This document shows positions 55,205 to 64,000 of a DNA stretch of 64,000 bases, one piece after another. Position 1 is the first letter of the stretch. Every line of letters begins with the position of its first letter. The DNA comes from Methylococcus sp. Mc7. Its GTDB lineage: Bacteria; Pseudomonadota; Gammaproteobacteria; Methylococcales; Methylococcaceae. The position numbers and the translations under genes were made by a program. The stretch is taken from positions 1,116,001-1,180,000 of the forward strand of contig NZ_CP079095.1 of assembly GCF_019285515.1 (NCBI RefSeq), read 5' to 3'. Below the pieces are notes generated by a model that was not told the DNA's origin, made no database searches, and was given only the letters and a program-made list of their open reading frames with translations.

Positions 55205-56122
55205 TTACAGGGGTTTTTTCGCGCGGAAAATGCAGTAGCGCACCATGCCTTCGTTGAACACCTTCCACTGCGCCAGAGCCACCTTGTAATTGGCGGTCTG
55301 GGCCTTCTTGCGCAGCCCCAGCCAGTGCATGACCCATTGCATGGGGGCGGTCCAGAGCGCCGTGAGATACATGCGGCGGGACGAGGGCAGGGTTTCCCTG
55401 GTGGCTTCGGTGATGTGGACCTCGCGGAAACCGCATTCCTCCATGCCGGACTGGAACTCCTCCACGGTGGACAGGTTGGGCACCGCCCAGCCGTTCAGGC
55501 AGTCCGTCACCGCCCGCCATTCGGCTTCGTCGAACTCGCGCTTGGTGGCGTAGCCGTCGCAGGCGATCAGGGTGCCGCCCGGCTTGAGCACCCGATAGGC
55601 CTCGCGGAAGAAATCGCGCTTGTCGGTGGCGTAGCAACTGCTCTCGACGGCCCAGACCACATCGAAGGAGGCATCCGGGAACGGCGTTTTGCAGAAATCC
55701 GCCGCCCGGAATTCGGTCTTGTCTGAGACGCCATGACGGCGAGCATTGCGCGTGGCGTGCTCGACCTGCCGCTCGCTGACGGTGATGCCGGTGGCTTGGG
55801 CGCCGATGTGCTTGGCCAGCCAGATGGAGCTGCCGCCGATGCCGCAGCCGGCGTCCAGGACATGGTCGCCCGCCTCGATTCCGGCGATCGCGGCCATGAT
55901 CCGGTTCTTGTTGAGGAGGGCCTGGCTGTGGGTCTTGATCCCCTCCTCCCAGTAGCCGTAGTGCAGCGCCAGGTTTTCATTGTCGAACCAGGCGGTGCGG
56001 TAGTCCCAGTAGCAGTCGTCGTAATGCTTGGCGGTGTCGACGCGGATTTCGTCTTCGGAAAACCCGGCGCCCTTGCGCAGGGAATCGTTACGGTAATCTT
56101 TGTTGGGTTCGAGGTAATACAT
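55205..56122 (-). CDS. SAM-dependent methyltransferase, class I, sterol/tocopherol-type C-methyltransferase-like
   Basis: 305 residues from ATG 56122. It starts MYYLEPNKDYRNDSLRKGAGFSEDEIRVDTAKHYDDCYWDYRTAWFD. The SAM motif is VLDAGCGIGGSSIWLAKHIG, then FDVVWAVESSCYATDKRDFFREAYRVLKPGGTL. The Y-WD-YR-W and the AVESSCY pattern recall methyltransferases acting on lipids (sterol, tocopherol or mycolate relatives). The substrate is unknown. Upstream of the unrecognised secreted protein and downstream of the vapC gene. Confidence 0.7.
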   Translation of the reverse strand: MYYLEPNKDYRNDSLRKGAGFSEDEIRVDTAKHYDDCYWDYRTAWFDNENLALHYGYWEEGIKTHSQALLNKNRIMAAIAGIEAGDHVLDAGCGIGGSSIWLAKHIGAQATGITVSERQVEHATRNARRHGVSDKTEFRAADFCKTPFPDASFDVVWAVESSCYATDKRDFFREAYRVLKPGGTLIACDGYATKREFDEAEWRAVTDCLNGWAVPNLSTVEEFQSGMEECGFREVHITEATRETLPSSRRMYLTALWTAPMQWVMHWLGLRKKAQTANYKVALAQWKVFNEGMVRYCIFRAKKPL

Positions 56123-56216
56123 GGGGGATTCCGCGGGTGTTCGCTTAGCGCCTGGTGCGCGCAAAAGACGGGAGTTTACCCCGGATGGGAGCGTAGCGCT
56201 CCCGCCGTAGCCCGCA

Positions 56217-56621
56217 TCAGGGCGGGAAGACACCGAAAGGATTCAGCAGGGCGATGCCGCAGCCTTCGAAATCCCGGGTGTTTCGGGTCACCAGAGTGAG
56301 TGCGTGAATCTGGGCGGTAGCGGCGATGAGCATGTCGGCCTGCTCCCTCGAGATGCCGCGCCCGGCGAACTCGCCCCGCAATTCACCAGCACGCCGGGCG
56401 ACCGTCTCGGTAACCGGCAAGACCGTCTGCCCCCGGAAATATTGTTCCATCCACATCCGCAGCCTCTCGCTGGGCCGGCGGGCGAGCCCGTAACAGATTT
56501 CCTCGACCGTGATGACGGAGAGGCTAAGCCGTTCGACGCGCGCGGCCCAAGCCAGCACGCCCGGATCGGGCCTCGGGCGGCAAAGCTCGCTGATGATGTC
56601 GGTGTCAACGAGGTAACTCAC
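56217..56621 (-). CDS. vapC: PIN-domain toxin, VapC-like
   Basis: 134 residues. Acidic catalytic residues of the PIN domain are in place: YLVDTDIISEL (D6), VEEICYG, EQADMLIAATA and VTRNTRDFEG. It probably cleaves RNA when freed from its antitoxin. It overlaps the antitoxin gene by 17 bp. A GGGAGCG-TAG-CGCTCCC hairpin lies just downstream near 56187-56203. Confidence 0.85.
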   Translation of the reverse strand: MSYLVDTDIISELCRPRPDPGVLAWAARVERLSLSVITVEEICYGLARRPSERLRMWMEQYFRGQTVLPVTETVARRAGELRGEFAGRGISREQADMLIAATAQIHALTLVTRNTRDFEGCGIALLNPFGVFPP

Positions 56622-56913
56622 CCGTTTCCTCCTCCAGCATCTGGACTAAGGCATTCGCCCGTGTGGAGCGGACTGGCAGCGGAAGCCCCTCGTACCCCTC
56701 CTCCCCCAGCATCCGCCGAAACTCCTCGAACTGCTCGGCGAGCGTACGCTGCCGGACGCTCGACTGGCGCCATTGCTCGAACGCCGCGTACTCGTCCGCG
56801 CTGACCAGGGCCGCGACCGGCTGGTTGCGGTTATAGATCAACTGCGGCTCCTTGGCGGCTTGTTTCACGACTTCGGACAGATGCTGTTTGGCTTGAGCGA
56901 TGTTCCAGGCCAT
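56605..56913 (-). CDS. Phd/YefM-type antitoxin paired with VapC
   Basis: 102 residues with GAGGG before ATG. The N-terminal AWNIAQAKQHLSEVVKQAAKEPQLIYNRNQPVAALVSADEYAAF is the Phd/YefM DNA-binding fold. The charged C-terminal half (RTLAEQFEEFRRMLGEEGYEG) would bind the toxin. It represses its own operon in related systems. A palindrome lies upstream at 56961-56973. Confidence 0.85.
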   Translation of the reverse strand: MAWNIAQAKQHLSEVVKQAAKEPQLIYNRNQPVAALVSADEYAAFEQWRQSSVRQRTLAEQFEEFRRMLGEEGYEGLPLPVRSTRANALVQMLEEETGELPR

Positions 56914-56960
56914 AGCCGACCCTCATGTCTATGATTAAAGCCTATTATGATCACAATTAA

Positions 56961-56973
56961 TGTACCTGGTACA
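56961..56973. promoter_or_regulatory. Palindrome TGTACCTGGTACA, candidate toxin-antitoxin operator
   Basis: Perfect 6-bp arms around a central T, 48 bp upstream of the antitoxin start and in the divergent region with rimO. A third TGTAC half-site (reverse complement) lies at 56991-56995, overlapping a TACAAT box (56992-56997) that could be the rimO -10. Binding is inferred. Confidence 0.4.
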
Positions 56974-57038
56974 GCCACGCGGGGTAACCAGTACAATATC
57001 GCGCTTTTCCCCAGCTTTGCTCCCCCGGTCCGAACCGC

Positions 57039-58352
57039 ATGAAAACTCCCCAAATCGGCTTCGTCAGCCTTGGCTGTCCCAAGGCGCTCGTGGACAGCGA
57101 GCGCATCCTCACCCAGTTGCGCGCCGAGGGCTATGGCGTCGTGCCGACCTACCGGGACGCCGAGCTGGTGGTGGTGAACACCTGCGGCTTCATCGACGCG
57201 GCGGTCGAGGAGTCGCTGGAGGCGATCGGCGAGGCGCTGGCGGAGAACGGCAAGGTGATCGTCACCGGCTGTCTCGGCGAGCGTCCGGAGGAAATCCAGG
57301 CGCGCCATCCTTCGGTCTTGAAGGTGACCGGCGCCCATGCTTATGAGGAAGTCATGAGCGCGGTGCACCAGCACCTTCCGCCGCTGCACGATCCCTTCAT
57401 GGACCTGGTGCCGCCGCAAGGCGTCCGGTTGACGCCGCGCCATTACGCCTACCTCAAGATATCGGAAGGATGCAACCACCGCTGCAGCTTCTGCATCATC
57501 CCCTCGCTGCGCGGCGATCTGGTCAGCCGCCCGATCGGCGAGGTGATGACCGAAGCCGAGCGCCTAGTGGCGGCGGGCGTGAAGGAAATCCTGGTGGTGT
57601 CGCAGGACACCAGCGCCTACGGGTTGGACCTGGGCTACCGCACCGGCTTCTGGGGCGGTCGGCCGCTGCGCTCACGCTTCCAGGAACTGGCGCGGGCGCT
57701 GGGCGATTTGGGCGTGTGGGTGCGGCTGCACTACGTCTATCCCTACCCCCATGTCGACGAGGTGATCCCGCTGATGGCGGAAGGACGGATCCTGCCCTAC
57801 CTCGACATCCCGTTCCAGCACGCCAGTGCGCGGGTCCTGAAGGCCATGAAACGGCCGGCGGCGGCGGAAAACACCCTCGCCGCGATCCGCCGCTGGCGCG
57901 AAACCTGTCCGGAACTCACGCTACGCAGCACCTTCATCGTCGGCTTTCCCGGCGAAACCGAGGACGAATTCCGCGAACTGCTCGATTTCCTGGAGGAAGC
58001 TCGGCTCGACCGGGTCGGTTGTTTCGAATATTCGCCGGTGAAGGGTGCGGCGGCCAATGCCCTGCCCGATCCGGTGCCGGAGGAGGTCAAGGTCGAGCGC
58101 CATGCCCGCTTCATGGAAGTGCAGGAGCGCATCAGCGCGGCGCGGCTACAGGCGAGGGTCGGGCGGACCGAAACGGTGCTGGTGGACGAGGTGGTGGAGG
58201 AAGGCGCGGTCGCCCGCAGCCGGGCCGACGCCCCCGACATCGACGGCCAGGTGTTCATCGACGGCGCGACTCACCTCGAGGTGGGCGAGTTCGTGGAAGT
58301 GACCTTCGAGGACGCGGACGAGCACGATTTGTGGGCCCGCTTGGAGGACTGA
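57039..58352 (+). CDS. rimO: Ribosomal protein S12 methylthiotransferase RimO
   Basis: 437 residues. MTTase cluster cysteines are in [21 protein letters not shown] and [10 protein letters not shown]. The radical SAM motif [17 protein letters not shown] is followed by a C-terminal TRAM domain ([20 protein letters not shown] to the end). RimO adds a methylthio group to Asp88-equivalent of S12. The S12-type sequence, in particular [12 protein letters not shown], separates it from MiaB. Confidence 0.95.
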   Translation: MKTPQIGFVSLGCPKALVDSERILTQLRAEGYGVVPTYRDAELVVVNTCGFIDAAVEESLEAIGEALAENGKVIVTGCLGERPEEIQARHPSVLKVTGAHAYEEVMSAVHQHLPPLHDPFMDLVPPQGVRLTPRHYAYLKISEGCNHRCSFCIIPSLRGDLVSRPIGEVMTEAERLVAAGVKEILVVSQDTSAYGLDLGYRTGFWGGRPLRSRFQELARALGDLGVWVRLHYVYPYPHVDEVIPLMAEGRILPYLDIPFQHASARVLKAMKRPAAAENTLAAIRRWRETCPELTLRSTFIVGFPGETEDEFRELLDFLEEARLDRVGCFEYSPVKGAAANALPDPVPEEVKVERHARFMEVQERISAARLQARVGRTETVLVDEVVEEGAVARSRADAPDIDGQVFIDGATHLEVGEFVEVTFEDADEHDLWARLED

Positions 58353-58400
58353 AACCTTGAGCGCGACCCCGCCCCCGGCGGGGCCGCGAGCCTTGCGAAA

Positions 58401-58883
58401 TCAGTGGTGGTGACCGCCGGGACCGTGGACGTGGCCGTGTTCGAGCTCTTCGGAGGTTGCATCGCGGATGTCGGCGACTTCGACATTGAAATGCAGGGTC
58501 ATGCCGGCCATGGGATGGTTGCCGTCCAGCACCACCTCGTCTTCCAGCACTTCCAGCACGGTCACGATCTGCATGCCTTCGTTGGATTCGGCGTGGAACT
58601 GCATGCCGGGCAGGATTTCGTCGACGCCCTCGAAGGCATCCCGCGGCACCGCCTGGACCAGGTTTTCGTCGTGCAGGCCATAGGCCTCCTCGGGGGGGAT
58701 GGTGACCTTGAAGCTGTCGCCGACGATCCGGCCGGTCAGCGCCTCTTCGAGACCGGAAATGATGTTGCCCAAGCCATGGATGTAGGCCAGCGGCTCGTCC
58801 GTGCTGGAGCTGTCGAGGACGTCTCCCTCGTCGTTGGTTAGGATATAGTGGATGAGAACAACCTTGTGGGGGGAGATTTGCAT
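58401..58883 (-). CDS. FKBP-type peptidyl-prolyl isomerase, SlyD-like
   Basis: 160 residues from ATG 58883. FKBP core with an inserted IF-domain: VVLIHYILTNDEGDVLDSS, YIHGLGNIISGLEEALTG, VTIPPEEAYGLHDENLV, then NHPMAGMTLHFNVEVADIRDA. The last residues HGHVHGPGGHHH form a metal-binding tail as in SlyD, which serves nickel delivery and folding. This could help the hydrogenase maturation but is not next to it. It folds proline-limited proteins in the cytoplasm. Confidence 0.85.
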   Translation of the reverse strand: MQISPHKVVLIHYILTNDEGDVLDSSSTDEPLAYIHGLGNIISGLEEALTGRIVGDSFKVTIPPEEAYGLHDENLVQAVPRDAFEGVDEILPGMQFHAESNEGMQIVTVLEVLEDEVVLDGNHPMAGMTLHFNVEVADIRDATSEELEHGHVHGPGGHHH

Positions 58884-59151
58884 GGGAATACCTGCTGAGA
58901 TTGGAACCGTCATCATAGTCTTTTTCCCCGGTTGCAGACAGGTTTTCGATGTCGCAGCAGACGATCATGGCAACCAACCGTCTTGGATCATTAAACCGAC
59001 TGCTCGCCATGATCGGTTCCCTCACCCCGCCCCTCTCCCAAAGGGTGAGCAAGGTTGCAGCGACTTTCACTTCAACGGCGGCCGGTTCCCCCTGTCCTCT
59101 GCCGCCTGACCGGGATCCGGCCCTTTTCGAGAAAACACCCGGTCCTTCCCG

Positions 59152-60168
59152 ATGCCGTATTTCCGCATGGCGCCCCGTCGGACGAACGTGGCCGTCCTGC
59201 TCTGTTGTCTCCTTTCCGCGGTGGTGCGCACCGGTGACGAAGCCGAGGCGGCTGCCGGAAACCCGGCCCAGGGAGCCGGGGTGGTGCTCGAACCGGCGCG
59301 GCAGCGGCTCGCCGGCATCGAAACCCGCGTCCTGGAGGCCATCGAATATCGGCCCGAGACGCGGTCGCTGGGCCGGATCGTGGACATCCAGCCGCTGCTC
59401 GACCTGCGCTCGCGCTACCGCGCCGCCCAGGCCGAGGCCAAGATCACCGACGCTGCCCTGCGGCTCGCCCGCAAGAACCGCGACCGGCTCGCCAGCCTGC
59501 ACAGCGAGGCGATCGTCGCCACCCGCGAACTGATCCATGCGGAATCCCAGCTCGCCGCCGACGAAGCGCGGGCCGTGATGGCGCGCCAGCATGTCCGGGA
59601 ATTGCAGGAGGAAGGCCTGCAGGTTTGGGGCGCCGAACTGTTCAAGGCCGCCGTGGCCGGGGACTCCCGTTTGTTCGACGACCTGCTGCAGCGGCGCCGG
59701 GTGCTGGTCCTGGTCACCCTGCACCACGATCAGGCTCTGCCCGCGGACGCTTCCCGCATCATGGTGACGCGGGCGGGCGACCGGCAGGCGGCGCAGCCCG
59801 CCGAGCTGGTCTCGGCGGCGCCGAGCACCGACGACATCGTGCAGGGGGAAACCTGGTTCTTCCACACCGACGCCCGCAAGCTGCGCACCGGCATGCGCAT
59901 CGAGGCCTGGATTCCGGTATCGGGCGAAAAGTTGAGCGGCGTCGTCATTCCCCGCTCGGCGCGGATCTGGCACGAGGGCCGGACCTGGGTCTACCTGCGG
60001 GCCGGGGAAGACCGTTTCATCCGGCGGCCGGTGGACGCCCATCGCGACTACGGTGATGCCTGGTTCGTCGAAGCGGGCATCGAGCCGGGCGAGTCGCTGG
60101 TGGTCCGGGGGGCCCAGTTGCTGCTCTCGGAGGAACAGCGCCACGCGATCCCCGAAGAGGACGATTGA
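59152..60168 (+). CDS. RND efflux periplasmic adaptor (membrane fusion protein)
   Basis: 338 residues; ATG 59152 or 59167. N-terminal hydrophobic segment, then VVLEPARQRLAGIETRVLE (adaptor beta-part) and a long helical hairpin (about 85-150, LLDLRSRYRAAQAEAKITDAALRLARKNRDRLASL...). The C-terminal half has the barrel and membrane-proximal part (LRTGMRIEAWIPVSGEKLSGVVIPRSAR, VVRGAQLLLSEE) like CusB. It links the pump to an outer membrane channel, which is not encoded here. Its stop overlaps the pump start by 1 bp. Confidence 0.7.
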   Translation: MPYFRMAPRRTNVAVLLCCLLSAVVRTGDEAEAAAGNPAQGAGVVLEPARQRLAGIETRVLEAIEYRPETRSLGRIVDIQPLLDLRSRYRAAQAEAKITDAALRLARKNRDRLASLHSEAIVATRELIHAESQLAADEARAVMARQHVRELQEEGLQVWGAELFKAAVAGDSRLFDDLLQRRRVLVLVTLHHDQALPADASRIMVTRAGDRQAAQPAELVSAAPSTDDIVQGETWFFHTDARKLRTGMRIEAWIPVSGEKLSGVVIPRSARIWHEGRTWVYLRAGEDRFIRRPVDAHRDYGDAWFVEAGIEPGESLVVRGAQLLLSEEQRHAIPEEDD

Positions 60169-63100
60169 TGCTGGGACCGCTGGTCCGCTTCGCCGTCCGC
60201 CGCAGCGGCGTCGTGGTCGCGCTCGCCGTGCTGCTGGCGGCCTATGGCCTGTACCGTGCGGCGACGGCGAACCTGGACATCTTCCCCGAATTCTCCGCCA
60301 AGCGGGTGGTGGTGCAGACCGAGGCCCAGGGCCTCACCACCCGCCAGGTCGAGACCCTCTTGACCCTGCCCATCGAGCGCAAGCTGGCCGGCATCGTCGG
60401 GCTCGAAGCCCTGCGCTCGGAGTCGATCCAGGGCCTGTCGGTGGTGACGGCGGTGTTCGGCGAGGAGACCGACATCTACCGCGACCGGCAGATGGTGAGC
60501 GAGCGCCTGGCGCTGCTGGCCGGGCAGCTTCCGGAGGGTTCCGGCACGCCGGTGCTGGTGCCGCTGTCCTCCTCGTCGGCGACGGTGCTGACGCTCGGCT
60601 TGACCTCCGAAACCGTCAGCCCGATGGAGCTGCGGACGCTGGCGGACTGGGTGGTGACGCCGCGCGTCCTCGCCGTGCCCGGCGTCGCCGACGTCAACGT
60701 CTTCGGCGGAGCGGTGCAGCAGTTGCAGGTGGAAGTCGACCCCGCGCGGCTCAAGCGCTTCGGTCTCGACATCAACGCCGTGAGCCTGGCGGTGCGCCAG
60801 TCGTTCCGGACCCAGGGCGCCGGCGTCGTGGAGAACGAGAACCAGCGGCTGGCCCTGCAGGTCACCGGCCTGCCGCTCGGCCCGCAAAGCCTCGGGAACG
60901 TCATCCTCAACCGTTCGCCCGGCGCCGTGCTCAAGCTGCGGGACGTCGGGACGATCGCTTTCGGCCCCAGGCCGCCGATCGGCGCGGCCGCGGTCAATGG
61001 CGCCGCCGGGATCGTCATGATGGTGATCGGGCAATACGGCGCCAACACCCTCGAAGTGTCGCGCGGCGTGGAACGCGGCCTGGCGGAACTCGCCCCGCTG
61101 CTCGCCGAAAAAGGCGTGACGCTGCATCCCAGGCTGTTCCGCCCCGCCGACTATATCGAGCGGGCACTGGACAGCCTCGCCGGCCACCTGCTGGCGGGCG
61201 GGCTGCTGGTGATGGCGGTGCTCTACGCCTTCCTGTACAACCTTCGCACCGCCCTGATCTCCGCGGTCGCGATCCCGCTTTCGCTGCTGGGCGCCTTTGT
61301 GGTGCTCCAGGCCTTCGGCGTCAGCCTGAACCTCATGGTGTTGGGGGGACTGGCCATCGCCCTGGGCGAAGTCGTCGACGACGCCATCATCGACACCGAG
61401 AACATCTTCCGGCGGCTGCGGGAAAACCGCGCCGCCGCATCTCCCCGCCCGGCGCTCGAAGTCGTTTACGGAGCCTCCATGGAAGTCCGCGGTTCGGTGG
61501 TCTACGCCAGTTTCATCGTGGCCCTGGTGTTCGTGCCGCTGCTGGGGCTGGGCGGGGTCGCCGGCCGTCTGTTCGCGCCGCTCGGCTACGCCTACATCGT
61601 CGCCATCCTGATCTCGCTCGCGACAGCGCTGACGGTCACGCCCGCGCTTTGCATCGCGCTGCTGGCGGGTTCGCGGGACACGACGCAGACGCCGCCGCTG
61701 ATCCGTTGGCTGCAGCCCCTTTATGGGCGATGGCTGCGGCGGACCGCGAAACGGCCGGGACGGCTCGCGGCCGGCGGGCTTGCGGTCTGCATCCTGGCGG
61801 TTGCCCTGGCGCCCGGATTGGGCGGGGACTTCCTGCCGCGCCTGCGCGAGGGGCATTACATCGTGCACACGGCCAGCCTCCCCGGCACCTCGCTGCAGGA
61901 GTCGCTGCGCATCGGCGGCCTGATCGTGCGCGACATCCTGCAGATCCCCGGCGTCGAATCGGCCTCGCAATGGGCGGGGCGGGCCGAGCGCGGCGCCGAT
62001 ACCTACGGCAGCCATTACAGCGAATACGAAGTGCGCCTCCGCCCAATGTCCGGCAGCGAACAGCAGGCCGTGCTGGAGCGGCTGCGCGGACTGCTGGAAC
62101 GCTTTCCCGGGATACGCGCCGAGGTGAACACCTTCCTGACCGAGCGGGTCAACGAGACCATCTCGGGCTACACCTCACCGGTCGCGGTCAATCTGTACGG
62201 CGACGATCTGGACCTGCTGGACCGGAAAGCGCGCGAACTCGCCGCCGAAATCGGGAAGATGGCGGGAGCCGCGGACGTGCAGTTGCGCTCGCCGGCCGGT
62301 TCGCCGCTGGCGGAAATCCGGCTGCGCCCCGATCAGCTCCAGATCTGGGGGCTGCGTCCGGGAGACGTCATGGATGCCGTCGACACCGCATTCGCCGGCC
62401 GGACCGTCGGCCGCTTCGCGCTCGGCCAACGCATCTTCGACGCCGTCGTCATCCTCCGGCCGGACCTGCGGCAATCCCTCGACAGCCTGCGCGAACTGCC
62501 ACTCAAAGGCCAGGACGGCATTCTCGTGCCCCTCGGCGAGGTGGCCGAAGTCTCGGAAACCGGGGAGCGCTATAACATCCTGCACCGTGGCGGCCGCCGC
62601 ATCCAGACCGTGACCGCCGGCGTCGAGGGGCGCGATTTGGCCTCGTTCCTGGAAGAATTGCGGACCCGGCTGGCCGCGATACTGGGACGCCCGGCCGAGA
62701 TCTATGCCGAGATCGCCGGCGCCGCGGTGGAACAGGGCATCGCCCGGCGCGAACTGATCGCCCGCGCCTGCCTGGCCGGCGGCGGTGTGCTGGTGTTGGC
62801 CTATCTCGCGATAGGCAGCTTCCGGCACACCATCATCGCCCTGGCCAACCTGCCGTTCTCACTGGCCGGCGGCGTGCTGGCGGCCGCACTTTCCGGAGCC
62901 AGCCTTTCGGTGGGCGCACTCGTCGGTTTCGTGACGCTGTTCGGCATCACCATCCGCAACTCCATCATGCTGCTTTCGCATTACCGCCATCTGGTGGAGC
63001 GGGAAGGGCAGGACTGGAACCTCGACACCGCGGTGCGGGGCGCCCAGGAACGCCTGCCCTCGATTCTGATGACGGCGCTGGTGACCGCTCTGGCGATGCT

Positions 63101-63269
63101 GCCCATCGCCATCGGCAGCGACAATCCGGGGCGGGAGATCATGGGGCCGATGGCAGCCATCATCATCGGCGGCCTCCTCTCTTCCACCTGCCTCAATCTT
63201 GCGCTGCTGCCGGCGATGCTGCTGCGCTGGGGGCGGTTTTTTCGAAAACCAGTAGAATGTCGCCCGTGA
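60168..63269 (+). CDS. Heavy-metal-type RND efflux pump (CusA/CzcA family)
   Basis: 1,033 residues from ATG 60168 (TGATG overlap); an in-frame TTG precedes it. Twelve helices in the RND layout. N-terminal FAVRRSGVVVALAVLLAAYGLYRAATANLDIFPEF, the HME-type helix 4 motif ALGEVVDDAIIDTENIFRRLRE, and the second-half helix 10-12 region VGFVTLFGITIRNSIMLLSHYRHL. The motif pattern places it among HME-RND cation pumps, but the metal cannot be assigned. Works with the adaptor upstream. Confidence 0.85.
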   Translation: MLGPLVRFAVRRSGVVVALAVLLAAYGLYRAATANLDIFPEFSAKRVVVQTEAQGLTTRQVETLLTLPIERKLAGIVGLEALRSESIQGLSVVTAVFGEETDIYRDRQMVSERLALLAGQLPEGSGTPVLVPLSSSSATVLTLGLTSETVSPMELRTLADWVVTPRVLAVPGVADVNVFGGAVQQLQVEVDPARLKRFGLDINAVSLAVRQSFRTQGAGVVENENQRLALQVTGLPLGPQSLGNVILNRSPGAVLKLRDVGTIAFGPRPPIGAAAVNGAAGIVMMVIGQYGANTLEVSRGVERGLAELAPLLAEKGVTLHPRLFRPADYIERALDSLAGHLLAGGLLVMAVLYAFLYNLRTALISAVAIPLSLLGAFVVLQAFGVSLNLMVLGGLAIALGEVVDDAIIDTENIFRRLRENRAAASPRPALEVVYGASMEVRGSVVYASFIVALVFVPLLGLGGVAGRLFAPLGYAYIVAILISLATALTVTPALCIALLAGSRDTTQTPPLIRWLQPLYGRWLRRTAKRPGRLAAGGLAVCILAVALAPGLGGDFLPRLREGHYIVHTASLPGTSLQESLRIGGLIVRDILQIPGVESASQWAGRAERGADTYGSHYSEYEVRLRPMSGSEQQAVLERLRGLLERFPGIRAEVNTFLTERVNETISGYTSPVAVNLYGDDLDLLDRKARELAAEIGKMAGAADVQLRSPAGSPLAEIRLRPDQLQIWGLRPGDVMDAVDTAFAGRTVGRFALGQRIFDAVVILRPDLRQSLDSLRELPLKGQDGILVPLGEVAEVSETGERYNILHRGGRRIQTVTAGVEGRDLASFLEELRTRLAAILGRPAEIYAEIAGAAVEQGIARRELIARACLAGGGVLVLAYLAIGSFRHTIIALANLPFSLAGGVLAAALSGASLSVGALVGFVTLFGITIRNSIMLLSHYRHLVEREGQDWNLDTAVRGAQERLPSILMTALVTALAMLPIAIGSDNPGREIMGPMAAIIIGGLLSSTCLNLALLPAMLLRWGRFFRKPVECRP

Positions 63270-63309
63270 GACCGAACCGTCCTCCTCTGCCTCAAAAATC
63301 GACCGCTCG

Positions 63310-64000
63310 ATGATCAAAAAAATCCTGGCGGCGCTGATCGTCCTGGCCGCCGTCTTCGCTTTTTCGTGGCACATGGGAGTGCGCCAGCGCCTGGCGAACG
63401 AGGCGAAGCTCGCCCAGGCGCGGACGCCGATACCGGCGCCGGCCGCCAGTCCGGCGCCCACCCCCATACCGCTCGCCGCGCCGGAGGAGCAAGCGGCGCC
63501 CGAGCCCTCGGCCGAACCCCAGCCGCCGGTAGATCTGCTGAAAAAACCCGCGAAAATTCACACGAGCGGACAGAAAAAGGTTTGTAAGAAGGTATTCGGT
63601 CTCGAGACTTGCGCCGATACCGAATGGAACGTCGAGGTGGTGACCGACGGCCAGCCGTCCTTCACCCGCAACGGGGACCTCTTCCATGTCTCCATCCCCG
63701 TCCGGTTCACCGGCGAAGCGGCGGCCTCCAGCGAGGACTTCGAGAGCCTGAAGGTCGACAGCCGGAAATTCACCGGAGCGGTCGATGCCTGGGCCGAGGT
63801 GGGCATCGATCCCGCCGACGGCTGCACGATCAACGCGGTGTCCACCGGCATCGAATGGCGGGAAGAGCCGGAAATCGAGCTCGTGGGCGGCCTGCGGGTG
63901 AAGGTGGGCGATCTCGTGAAAAGCCATTTCGAGAAAGCCCTGCAGGAGGCGGTCGACTCGCTGAAACTCCAGGCGACCTGCGAAATGGTGAGGCAACAGA
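63310..64000 (+). CDS. Membrane-anchored secreted protein, DUF4403-like, 3' end cut by the window
   Basis: 230 residues are visible and the frame runs off the end. A signal anchor (residues 5-20) and a long Pro/Ala-rich linker (about 40-75) lead to a domain starting CKKVFGLETCADTEWNVEVVTDGQP. It continues with FHVSIPVRFTG, GCTINAVSTGIEWREEPEIELVGGLRVKVGDLVKSHFEKAL. This last stretch resembles DUF4403 lipid-binding-like proteins, but the call is tentative. It follows the RND pump by 40 bp on the same strand and may belong to its operon. Confidence 0.5.
   Translation, partial: MIKKILAALIVLAAVFAFSWHMGVRQRLANEAKLAQARTPIPAPAASPAPTPIPLAAPEEQAAPEPSAEPQPPVDLLKKPAKIHTSGQKKVCKKVFGLETCADTEWNVEVVTDGQPSFTRNGDLFHVSIPVRFTGEAAASSEDFESLKVDSRKFTGAVDAWAEVGIDPADGCTINAVSTGIEWREEPEIELVGGLRVKVGDLVKSHFEKALQEAVDSLKLQATCEMVRQQ

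Overview
The window looks like the chromosome of a GC-rich gammaproteobacterium. The support is a hopanoid-type glycosyltransferase (HpnB), RlmM, the mreBCD-mrdA-rodA-mltB-dacA-ybeD-lipBA order, a group 3d-type hydrogenase large subunit and a type IV pilus minor-pilin operon. This combination would fit a Methylococcus-like methanotroph, but no methane oxidation gene lies in the window, so the genus is only an inference. I see no rRNA, tRNA or CRISPR array.

Region 1 (1-15.9 kb) looks like an accessory island and is, by eye, less GC-rich than the rest. It starts with a partial flavin disulfide reductase and an intact IS1380-family element with terminal inverted repeats and a TATTA target duplication. 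Metal and redox genes follow: an HMA-domain DsbD_2 membrane protein, a heme protein, a P1B-type ATPase, a ZnuBC-like ABC pair without a binding protein, a small His-rich ORF, TrmO, a CPHC thioredoxin fused to a CcdA/DsbD-like membrane domain, a ferritin-like protein and a DUF1269 protein. It ends with a ba3-type (B-family) cytochrome oxidase operon: a 50-aa small subunit, subunit II, subunit I and a diheme cytochrome c. A relic of an IS200/IS605 element closes the region.

Region 2 (16-25.4 kb) carries hpnB, two small membrane or soluble genes (DUF2127, YkvA), hemN, an orphan hoxH with its maturation protease, ppa, a secreted GH5 cellulase with two carbohydrate-binding-like modules followed by a strong terminator, and an NTF2-like protein.

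Region 3 (25.4-37.6 kb, all minus strand) is a long cell-envelope and lipoate block: mreB-mreC-mreD-mrdA-rodA, a 144-bp repeat element, mltB-dacA-dat-ybeD-mgtE-lipB-lipA. Many junctions overlap by ATGA or GTGA, which suggests translational coupling. The divergent gatCAB operon (37.7-40.9 kb) charges Asn/Gln tRNAs.

Region 4 (41-46.5 kb) has a P2A cation ATPase, a JAMM peptidase, a Wzt-like ABC ATPase without a permease, and rlmM. Region 5 (46.9-53.7 kb) is fimT-pilV-pilW-pilX-pilY1-pilE, the minor pilins and tip adhesin of a type IV pilus. Region 6 (53.7-64 kb) holds an L7/L12-C-domain-like membrane protein, an unrecognised secreted protein, a methyltransferase, a VapBC-type toxin-antitoxin pair, rimO, a SlyD-like isomerase, a heavy-metal RND adaptor and pump, and a partial secreted or anchored protein that runs off the end.
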